This document shows, in pieces, positions 26,309 to 33,093 of a DNA stretch of 59,822 nucleotides. Origin of the DNA: Acidobacteriota bacterium (GTDB taxonomy: Bacteria; Acidobacteriota; Terriglobia; Bryobacterales; Bryobacteraceae). Numbering within the stretch: position 1 is the first letter of the stretch; each line of letters starts with the position of its first letter. The DNA is taken from positions 1-59,822 of the forward strand of contig JACQZR010000259.1 in NCBI GenBank assembly GCA_016213775.1. The letters are read 5' to 3'. Made by a program: the position numbers and the translations under genes. The notes beneath the pieces were generated by a model. The model was given only the letters and a program-made list of their open reading frames with translations. It was not told the origin of the DNA and made no database searches.

Positions 26309-26484
26309 ACCATGTGTGGGTGTCTTAGTTCGTTCGCGTCATTGATTCTGAACGCAGTTGGCTGGATGGCAAGCGAGGTGCACTATCAATCGCGTGGGCG
26401 GATTGCTTCGGACGCCGTGGCGAATCCGCAGAGCACAGAGAGTATCTGTGCCGTGCTCCCCGAAAAGAGAAAGGATGTAACTCC

Positions 26485-27225
26485 ATGATTTCGCAGTCAC
26501 GTGCACGACTATTCACACTACCCGCCCTGGCTTTGGCCGGCGTTGTTTGCCTTTGTTTGACTGGAACGCGCGCCAGAGCAGATGCGTGGGATAAAAAGAC
26601 AATCCTGACTGTCGATCAACCAATACAGGTAAGAAACACTTATCTGGAACCGGGCACTTACGTGTTCCGGCTTCTCGATTCCCCCTCAAACCGGCACGTC
26701 GTTCAGATCTTCAACAGCGACCAGAGCCGGATTATCGACACGGTGTTGGCTATTCCCAATTATAGGTTGCAGCCGACGGGCGACTCGCGCTTTGCCTTCT
26801 GGGAAACGCCGCCGGGAACAGCCAAGGCTCTGCGCGCCTGGTTCTATCCGGGAGACAACTTCGGGCAGGAATTCCCCTACCCGAAGCAACTGAGGCAACT
26901 CGAAGTGGCGGCTTTGATAACAAGGACTGAACCCGCACCGGCAGAAGTGAATATGGAAGAACCAACGCCAGCGCCTGAGCCGGCGCCAGCCCCGGTAGCA
27001 GTGGAGCCTTCCACTGAGGAGACGCCTGTGCCGGAACAGAAGTCTGAGCCCGTGGAGATAGCTCAGAACACGCCGGCGCCAAAACCGGCACAACAACCTG
27101 CCGAGCCAGAGCAACCGCAAGCGACCCCACAGCCAACTGAGCTGCCAAAGACAGCCAGTCCCTACCCAGCCTTGGCGCTGATTGGGCTGCTGTCGCTGGC
27201 GTCGTACGCCCGGCTCCGCAAGTAG
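26485..27225 (+). CDS. LPXTG-type surface protein, probable sortase substrate
   Basis: A 246-residue protein. A signal peptide (about residues 1-33, ending ARADA) is followed by a folded domain of about 105 residues (TVDQPIQVRNTYLEPGTYVF through FWETPPGTAKALRAWFYPG). Residues about 146-219 are a Pro/Glu/Ala-rich linker that could extend through the envelope. The C-terminus is a sorting signal: LPKTA from residue 220, a hydrophobic stretch, and the tail YARLRK. The sortase two genes downstream should cleave between Thr and Ala. AAAGGA precedes the ATG. Proteins of this type are known from acidobacteria, but the anchoring site in a diderm envelope is not established. Confidence 0.78.
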   Translation: MISQSRARLFTLPALALAGVVCLCLTGTRARADAWDKKTILTVDQPIQVRNTYLEPGTYVFRLLDSPSNRHVVQIFNSDQSRIIDTVLAIPNYRLQPTGDSRFAFWETPPGTAKALRAWFYPGDNFGQEFPYPKQLRQLEVAALITRTEPAPAEVNMEEPTPAPEPAPAPVAVEPSTEETPVPEQKSEPVEIAQNTPAPKPAQQPAEPEQPQATPQPTELPKTASPYPALALIGLLSLASYARLRK

Positions 27226-27267
27226 CTACGCAAGCTGTGGGTGTATACCAGGAGAGAGAGGGATTCT

Positions 27268-28224
27268 ATGACCAGGCGCCAACTCATCTACAAGCTCGGT
27301 ACCGCCGGGGCGTTGACCCTCTCTCGCCCCGGCTGGACCTACCTGCAAGACAATTCACGAGATCTCGTCCTCCGCAGTGAAACCCGGTTGGTGCTGCTCG
27401 ACGTGAGCGTCAAGGATCGCACCGGGGCACTCGTGTCAGGGCTGTCCAGGAGCAATTTTGAGGTGCGCGAAAACAACGTCCAGCAGCCGATCACCGTCTT
27501 CTCCAATGCGGATGTCCCGGTGACAGTGGGCATCCTCGTGGATGAAAGCCGCAGCATGACGCCCAAGCGCGCCGAAGTGCTGGCCGCTGCAGAGGAATTC
27601 ATCAAGGAGAGCAATCCGCAGGATCAGGTTTTTGTTTTAAGCTTCAGCGAGACAGTCAAGCGCGGGCTCCCGGACGATGTCTCATTTTCGAGCGATCTGG
27701 AACAGTTGCGCAGGGCGCTTCATCGTGCGGCTCCCGAGGGACGAACTGCCCTTTACGATGCCGTCGTCGAAGGGTTGAAGCACTTGCAGACGGGCCGCCG
27801 CGAGAAGAAGGCCCTGGTTGTGATTAGCGACGGTGGCGATACGGCAAGCACGCATACCCGCCGGGAGGCGATGCATGCTGTGGAGAGCACCAGCGCGACG
27901 GTGTATTCCGTCGGCCTGTTCACTCCACAGGATCCTGACCGGGATCCGGGGACCCTCAAACAGATGTCCAGGATCAGCGGTGGGGAAGCGTATTTTCCAG
28001 AGAGTCCTTCGGGAATGACTGCCGCCTGCCGTGCGATCGCCACTGATATCCGCACGCGCTACACGGTCGGCTACATTCCCAAGGCCGATGACGGCAAGGG
28101 AGCCTGGAGGCGTATCCATGTCGAGGTGAAGGTCGCCGGACGACCGCACCTCAGCGCGCGCACTCGCCTCGGCTATCGTTATGAGCCAGAGCCAACCGGC
28201 GCGGCGACCGCGGGGAGGGTGTAA
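27268..28224 (+). CDS. Acidobacterial VWFA-related domain protein, Tat-exported
   Basis: A 318-residue protein starting at 27268 behind an AGGAGAGAG Shine-Dalgarno. The N-terminus MTRRQLIYKLGTAGALTL is a twin-arginine signal. The domain matches the acidobacterial VWFA-related family: LVLLDVSVKDRTGALVSGL and NFEVRENNVQQPITVF lead into the A-domain with MIDAS motif DESRS (D92), ISDGGD and the closing YTVGYIP strand. It carries no sorting signal of its own. The stop is 1 bp before the sortase ATG, so the two are translationally linked. A role in adhesion or in presenting the LPKTA protein is inferred from context. Confidence 0.82.
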   Translation: MTRRQLIYKLGTAGALTLSRPGWTYLQDNSRDLVLRSETRLVLLDVSVKDRTGALVSGLSRSNFEVRENNVQQPITVFSNADVPVTVGILVDESRSMTPKRAEVLAAAEEFIKESNPQDQVFVLSFSETVKRGLPDDVSFSSDLEQLRRALHRAAPEGRTALYDAVVEGLKHLQTGRREKKALVVISDGGDTASTHTRREAMHAVESTSATVYSVGLFTPQDPDRDPGTLKQMSRISGGEAYFPESPSGMTAACRAIATDIRTRYTVGYIPKADDGKGAWRRIHVEVKVAGRPHLSARTRLGYRYEPEPTGAATAGRV

Positions 28225-28225
28225 G

Positions 28226-29008
28226 ATGCGGCGTTGGCTGGAACGGCTTCTCCTGGTTACCGCCATCGTCTGCCTCGGCCTATGGGGCTGGTCGACGATT
28301 GGCGGCGCGCTATATCAGCACTATCAAAACTACGCATTTGAGCAATCGTTGCGAGGCGCCGCTGCAACTCCTACCAGTTACCTTGGCGAACGATGGAGCG
28401 GTCTGGTGGATACCGCGCGGGATTGGGTGGGGCTGAGACAATCGCCTCGACGCGCAACGGCGCGGCGCGGCACCGCACTAGTTCCCCACGACGGACTCGT
28501 GGGCCGCCTGGAGATACCGCGTCTGCGGCTACGTGCCATGGTGAGGGAAGGCCTCGGCGAGACCACCCTCGGCGTGGCGCTGGGCCACATTCCCGGCACG
28601 GCATTTCCCGGCGAACCGGGGAATGTAGGCGTTGCCGGACATCGCGACACACTCTTCCGCTCGCTTCAGGACATCGATCGCGAGGACCTGATTGTTTTCC
28701 ATACTCTCACGGGCCGCTATCACTATCGCGTGGTGTCCACCGCCGTGGTCCCTCCTTCGACGGTGAGCGTGCTGAGGAACGGCGCCGGCGCGGACCTGAC
28801 CCTGGTTACCTGCTTCCCGTTTGGCTACGTCGGCTCAGCCCCCAAGCGATTCGTGGTGAAAGCCAAGCTCGTGGGAGGGCGTGACGTGGCCACTAATGCG
28901 TCGGCTTTGACTGCGGGGGCAGCACGGCCCAGAAGTCCTGCCGGAAGCGATCCTTATACCGCTGCATCAACTCGACAACCCGCGCATGCACGGGCGACCT
29001 CACGATGA
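28226..29008 (+). CDS. Class D-like sortase
   Basis: A 260-residue membrane-anchored cysteine transpeptidase. One N-terminal transmembrane segment (LLLVTAIVCLGLWGWSTIGG) precedes the sortase domain, which starts at GLVGRLEIPRLRL. The catalytic residues are visible as His139 in AGHRDT, Cys196 in LVTCFPF and Arg208 in PKRFVV. The order and the TCFPF context resemble class D sortases and the marine proteobacterial type. About 45 Ser/Ala/Arg-rich residues follow the catalytic core; this tail is encoded in the 116 bp that overlap the convergent ATP-grasp gene. It should cleave the LPKTA protein encoded at 26485. The acceptor is unknown. Confidence 0.85.
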   Translation: MRRWLERLLLVTAIVCLGLWGWSTIGGALYQHYQNYAFEQSLRGAAATPTSYLGERWSGLVDTARDWVGLRQSPRRATARRGTALVPHDGLVGRLEIPRLRLRAMVREGLGETTLGVALGHIPGTAFPGEPGNVGVAGHRDTLFRSLQDIDREDLIVFHTLTGRYHYRVVSTAVVPPSTVSVLRNGAGADLTLVTCFPFGYVGSAPKRFVVKAKLVGGRDVATNASALTAGAARPRSPAGSDPYTAASTRQPAHARATSR

Positions 29009-30113
29009 GACCGGCATGATGCTCCCGCTGCATGCGCCAGACAATCTCCGGATCGTCGTAAGCGGAAAGGTCCGGCCATTGCTGTTTCGCCAACGATACC
29101 AGCAGCCCGGCGTAATCGTTGCGTGCCGGCGGAGCCTGATACGCCGTTTTGCCGCCGGCGAGTTCCACCTTCGCCCATTCGCGCCACATGTTGACGCCCG
29201 TGGCAGCTTCGATCAGATCCGCGATATGCGCTCCACCGACGCGTGCGGAAGTCTCCAGAAAGTACACCTTACCGTCCTCGTGGGCGATGATGAACTCCGT
29301 ATGCGAAACGCCGCGCAGCAATCCGAGCCCGGCGAGAACACGGGAGTTCTTGGCCAGCAACAGCTTCTCCCGCTCTGAACCGCGCAGGCAAAGGCTCGCC
29401 GTGAAGATGTCGCCGCTATGGGAGACGTCCAACGGCGGCCGCCCGTACTCCGATGCCACGGCGAACATCAACTCGTTCTCGTACACGATAGAGTCCACGT
29501 GGCAGATGTCGCCGGCGACAAAGCGCTCCAGCAGGTGGAAGGACTGTTGATCGCCAAGGGCGTGGATCAGTTCCCAGGCGCGCTCTCGCGTATGGACTTT
29601 TTGGATCCCGATAGCCCCGGCCAGCAGCCGCGGCTTCAGCACCCAGGGTGGAGGCACGCGGTGGAGGAATTCATTCACGCGCTGATGGTTGAGGATGGGG
29701 ACGAAATCGGGGATACTGAGCCCCACTTCTTCGGCCTGGATGCGCATTGCGAGTTTGTCTCGAAAGTGGCGCGTGGTGGACTCGCCCATGCCGCCGATAC
29801 GCAGATGCGCGCGCAGAAACGCGGCCATTTCCAGATCAAAATCATCCAACGGCACGATCAGGTCGATCACGTTGTCGCGGCAGAGATGCGCCACGGCGTA
29901 GAGCGTGTGGTCGCGGTTCCACACGTGATTGTCGTCGGGCATGTAGAAGATGTTGTCGATGGCCTCAACGGGCCATGCCGCTTTGTGCTGCAGTGAGAGC
30001 GAGGTGAGCAGAAAGACGCGGGCGCCGGACTCCTTGCACTGGCGCAGGAAATCGTGCCCTTTCTCGTAGCTGGCGATGCAGAGTATAGCCGGCGGTGTAG
30101 CCATATGCGCCAA
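28893..30113 (-). CDS. ATP-grasp domain protein
   Basis: A 406-residue ATP-grasp enzyme of the carboxylate-amine ligase type, cytosolic. The N-terminal Rossmann-like part (AILCIASYEKGHDFLRQC) is followed by the ATP-grasp fold: FRDKLAMRIQAEEVGLSIPDF, PWVLKPRLLAGAIGI with the nucleotide-binding Lys, LLERFVAGDICHVD, and HTEFIIAHEDGKVYFLETSARVGG with the Mg-binding Glu and Asn-equivalent. The substrate is unknown; relatives form amide bonds in cofactor or natural-product pathways. The 3' end overlaps the sortase gene on the other strand by 116 bp. Confidence 0.82.
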   Translation of the reverse strand: MAHMATPPAILCIASYEKGHDFLRQCKESGARVFLLTSLSLQHKAAWPVEAIDNIFYMPDDNHVWNRDHTLYAVAHLCRDNVIDLIVPLDDFDLEMAAFLRAHLRIGGMGESTTRHFRDKLAMRIQAEEVGLSIPDFVPILNHQRVNEFLHRVPPPWVLKPRLLAGAIGIQKVHTRERAWELIHALGDQQSFHLLERFVAGDICHVDSIVYENELMFAVASEYGRPPLDVSHSGDIFTASLCLRGSEREKLLLAKNSRVLAGLGLLRGVSHTEFIIAHEDGKVYFLETSARVGGAHIADLIEAATGVNMWREWAKVELAGGKTAYQAPPARNDYAGLLVSLAKQQWPDLSAYDDPEIVWRMQREHHAGLIVRSPVHARVVELMQRYKDRFRQDFWAVLPPQSKPTH

Positions 30114-30229
30114 GGTTATCCACGGTAGCGGGTCGGGCCGCGGAATTCAAGCGAGCCGCGAATGATATGCTAGAAGTCGCCTTCGACTTAGTCTCCTGTC
30201 ACCCGTTTCGCGGGCAAACAGAGAACCAC

Positions 30230-32365
30230 ATGGCAGCACGAAAATCCAAAGCCTCCGGAGCAGCGAAGCAGGCTCCCGAGACAAAAGTTCCGTCTCCCAA
30301 ACCGATATCTTTGGAAGACCAATCTCTGTACGTCAATCGCGAACAGAGCCTGCTCGAATTTCAGCAACGTGTCCTGGAGGAGGCAGAAGACGAATCGAAC
30401 CCATTGCTCGAACGGGTCAAGTTCCTTTCGATCCTCGGGTCCAATCTCGACGAGTTTTTTATGGTGCGCGTGGCCGGTCTCAAGAACCAGGTTGACGCAG
30501 GCATCCACGACCCCGGTCCGGACGGCATGTCGCCGGCCAAGGCCCTGGACGCAATCCGTGAGCGAGTCAAGCGGCTGATCATCGACGGGCACACCTGCCG
30601 GCGCAAGCTGTTCGCCTCTTTGGATCGCCAGGGGATTCGCGTGCTCAACTACGCTGAGCTGACGCAAGCGCAGCGCGAATACGCGGAACGCTATTTTCGC
30701 GAGACGATCTACCCTGTACTCACGCCGCTTGCTTACGATCCCGGCAGACCGTTTCCGCACATCTCCAATCTCAGTCTGAACCTTTCCGCGCTCATTCGAG
30801 ACCACAAGAACGAAGACCATTTCGCACGCCTGAAGGTGCCCGATTCGCTGCCGCAGTTGCTGCCCCTGCAGCCTGTTACCCGGCCAAACGGAAGGCCGCT
30901 TTCGTTCGTTTGGCTGGAGCAGGTCATACAGGCGAATCTGCATCATCTGTTTCCAGGAATGCAGGTAGCGGAGTCGCACCCGTTCCACGTCACACGCGAT
31001 GCCGATACTGCGATTCAGGAACTGGAAGCAGGTGATCTTCTGGAAACGGTGGAGGAGGGCGTGCGCCAGCGGCGGTTCGGGGCGGTGGTGCGCCTGACCG
31101 TGAGCAGCGAAATGCCGGACAGCCTGCTCGACATATTGCGGCAGAATCTGGAACTGGAAGACGCGGACATCTACCGCGTTGACGGGCCGCTTGCTCTGGC
31201 GCGACTGCGCAGTCTCGGCTCGCTCGATCGCCCGGACCTGAAGGACGCGCCGTTCGTCACCGCAAATCCAGCGAAACCAATCGAGGATGAGGATATCTTT
31301 GCGCTCATTCGCCGCGGCGACGTGATGCTGCACCATCCTTTCGATTCCTTTCAGCCCGTCATTGATTTCCTGAAGATCGCTGCCCGCGACCCGAACGTAC
31401 TGGCCATCAAGATGACCCTCTACCGCGTAGGGAAGAACGCGCCTGTTGTCGAGGCTTTGCTCGATGCGATGGAGCGTGGCAAGCAGGTGGCGGTGCTGGT
31501 GGAACTCAAGGCGCGCTTTGACGAAGAATCGAACATTGAATGGGCGCGCGCGCTGGAGCGTGAGGGCGTTCACGTTGTTTATGGCCTCGTCGGATTGAAG
31601 ATTCACGGGAAGGTGGCACTGGTGGTCCGGCGCGAGGGCGATATAATCCGCCGTTACGTGCACATGTCCACCGGCAACTACAACGCCGTGACCGCTAATC
31701 TTTACACCGATCTCGGACTGTTCACTTCTGACCCGGACATCGGTGCGGACGCTTCGGACCTGTTCAATTACCTCACCGGATACAGCGCCAAATCGGATTA
31801 CAAGAAACTGCTGGTAGCGCCGATCAATTTGCGGAAGCGGTTGGTGAGTCTGATTCAGCGCGAGATTGCGAACGCGCAGGCGGGCAAACCTGCTCGCATC
31901 ATCCTAAAGGTGAATGCGTTCGTGGATGCGCCGTTGATCAAGCTGCTCTATCAGGCCTCGCAGGCGGGCGTTCAGATCGATCTCATTGCCCGCGGCATCT
32001 GTTGTTTGCGGCCCGGAATTCCTGGCGTCAGCGACAATATCCGGGTTCGCAGCATCGTCGGGCGCTTCCTGGAGCACACACGCATCTTCTACTTTGAAAA
32101 CGGCGGTGACGAGGAGCTCTATCTGGGCTCCGCGGATATGATGCCCCGCAATATCAACCGGCGCGTCGAGGTGCTGTTCCCTATTGAGAAGCCGTCTTTT
32201 GTGCGGCATCTTCGGGAGAAGGTTTTGTCGGTCTACCTGGCCGATAATGTGAAGGCGCGTGTCATGAATGCCGACGGTTCGTACACGCGAGTGGTGAGGG
32301 CGAAGAGCGAGAAGCCTATCAACAGCCAGGCGATCCTTCTCGATCGCCGCAAAGGACGCCATTAA
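30230..32365 (+). CDS. ppk1: Polyphosphate kinase 1
   Basis: 711 residues from the ATG at 30230. PPK1 makes long-chain polyphosphate from ATP. Family landmarks are YVNREQSLLEFQQRVL (N-domain), FLSILGSNLDEFFMVRVAGLK, PFDSFQPVIDFL, MTLYRVGKNAPVVEAL, LKIHGKVALVVRRE with the phospho-accepting His, and HTRIFYFENGGDEELYLGSADMMPRN with the second His. The first 30 residues are a Lys/Ala/Pro-rich extension typical of cytosolic tails. An AAGGAGG Shine-Dalgarno right after its stop leads into the DUF1080 gene. Confidence 0.95.
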   Translation: MAARKSKASGAAKQAPETKVPSPKPISLEDQSLYVNREQSLLEFQQRVLEEAEDESNPLLERVKFLSILGSNLDEFFMVRVAGLKNQVDAGIHDPGPDGMSPAKALDAIRERVKRLIIDGHTCRRKLFASLDRQGIRVLNYAELTQAQREYAERYFRETIYPVLTPLAYDPGRPFPHISNLSLNLSALIRDHKNEDHFARLKVPDSLPQLLPLQPVTRPNGRPLSFVWLEQVIQANLHHLFPGMQVAESHPFHVTRDADTAIQELEAGDLLETVEEGVRQRRFGAVVRLTVSSEMPDSLLDILRQNLELEDADIYRVDGPLALARLRSLGSLDRPDLKDAPFVTANPAKPIEDEDIFALIRRGDVMLHHPFDSFQPVIDFLKIAARDPNVLAIKMTLYRVGKNAPVVEALLDAMERGKQVAVLVELKARFDEESNIEWARALEREGVHVVYGLVGLKIHGKVALVVRREGDIIRRYVHMSTGNYNAVTANLYTDLGLFTSDPDIGADASDLFNYLTGYSAKSDYKKLLVAPINLRKRLVSLIQREIANAQAGKPARIILKVNAFVDAPLIKLLYQASQAGVQIDLIARGICCLRPGIPGVSDNIRVRSIVGRFLEHTRIFYFENGGDEELYLGSADMMPRNINRRVEVLFPIEKPSFVRHLREKVLSVYLADNVKARVMNADGSYTRVVRAKSEKPINSQAILLDRRKGRH

Positions 32366-32375
32366 GGAGGAACCG

Positions 32376-32996
32376 ATGCTCCGCTGCGCATTCGCATTGA
32401 TTGTGTTCACCGCGCCCGCCCTCGGCGCCGATTGGGTGAAGCTGATTCAGGGCAAGACGCTCGAGGGCTGGGAATCCATCGGCGATGGCATCTGGAGCGT
32501 GATGCGCGACGGCACCATTCTGGGGCAGCGTCCGGCCAAGGGCTCTCACCAGGCGTGGCTTTATACGAAAAAGGAATACACGGAGTTTGATCTGAAGTTC
32601 GAATACTGGTCCCGGGACCGTGGGAACAGCGGCATCTCCATTCGCGACACCTCGCGCGGCGCGCACTCGGTGGGCGAGGCGCACGTGGCCGACCGCACTC
32701 CTTCGCACATCGGCTACGAGATCCAGATCTGGATGGGGTCAGAGAACACCGCCTACCCCAGCGGCAGCATCTATCTGTTCGCCAAGGCCAAGACGGGCGT
32801 CCAGATTCCCAACGATTGGAACCTCATGGAGGTGGAGTCGCGCCGCGACAGCATTCGTGTGAAGCTGAACGGCACGCTCGTTTCTGAACATGCCGGTGAT
32901 CCGAAGCGCGGCAAGACCGGTCCGATCGGCCTGCAACTGCACGACCCGAACTCTGTCGTGATGTTCCGCAATATCGAGATTCGCGAGCTGCCCTGA
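32376..32996 (+). CDS. DUF1080 (3-keto-disaccharide hydrolase-type) exported protein
   Basis: A 206-residue protein with signal peptide MLRCAFALIVFTAPALGA. The jelly-roll DUF1080 domain is complete: WVKLIQGKTLEGWES, DGTILGQRP, YTEFDLKFEYWSRDRGNSGISIRD, GYEIQIWMG, WNLMEVESRRDSIRVKLNG and the final PIGLQLHDPNSVVMFRNIEI strand. Relatives cleave 3-keto-glycosides or bind glycans. A strong AAGGAGG ribosome-binding site overlaps the end of ppk1, so it is probably on the ppk1 transcript. Confidence 0.85.
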   Translation: MLRCAFALIVFTAPALGADWVKLIQGKTLEGWESIGDGIWSVMRDGTILGQRPAKGSHQAWLYTKKEYTEFDLKFEYWSRDRGNSGISIRDTSRGAHSVGEAHVADRTPSHIGYEIQIWMGSENTAYPSGSIYLFAKAKTGVQIPNDWNLMEVESRRDSIRVKLNGTLVSEHAGDPKRGKTGPIGLQLHDPNSVVMFRNIEIRELP

Positions 32997-33023
32997 GAGC
33001 GAACAACGACAAGATTTGTCCAC

Positions 33024-33042
33024 TTTGTGACTAAAGTCATAT
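33024..33042 (+). promoter_or_regulatory. FNR/DNR-like box upstream of the NO reductase
   Basis: TGAC-TAAA-GTCA (33028-33039) is a perfect dyad in the 4-4-4 spacing of CRP/FNR-family sites (consensus TTGAY-N4-RTCAA), set in TTTGTGACTAAAGTCATAT. Its centre is about 60 bp before the qNOR start codon. NO-responsive DNR/NNR-type regulators of this family control norB in other bacteria; which regulator acts here is inference. Confidence 0.5.
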
Positions 33043-33093
33043 CGGACTGTTTGTGCCTCCCTTAGTCTTGGACTTGGAGTCATTAACATTCTC

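Larger units (their letters stand above)
26129..26484. other. 356-bp structured intergenic region before the sortase locus
   Basis: The gap holds a large hairpin (26147-26216), a C-rich tract that is a tight G-quadruplex motif on the minus strand (26247-26264), and a 7-bp inverted repeat (26276-26282 with 26302-26308). A 58-codon open frame (26312-26488, first residues MCGCLSSFASLILNAV) overlaps the next start as ATGA; I could not tell whether it is translated. No tRNA or known riboswitch was recognised. Confidence 0.55.
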
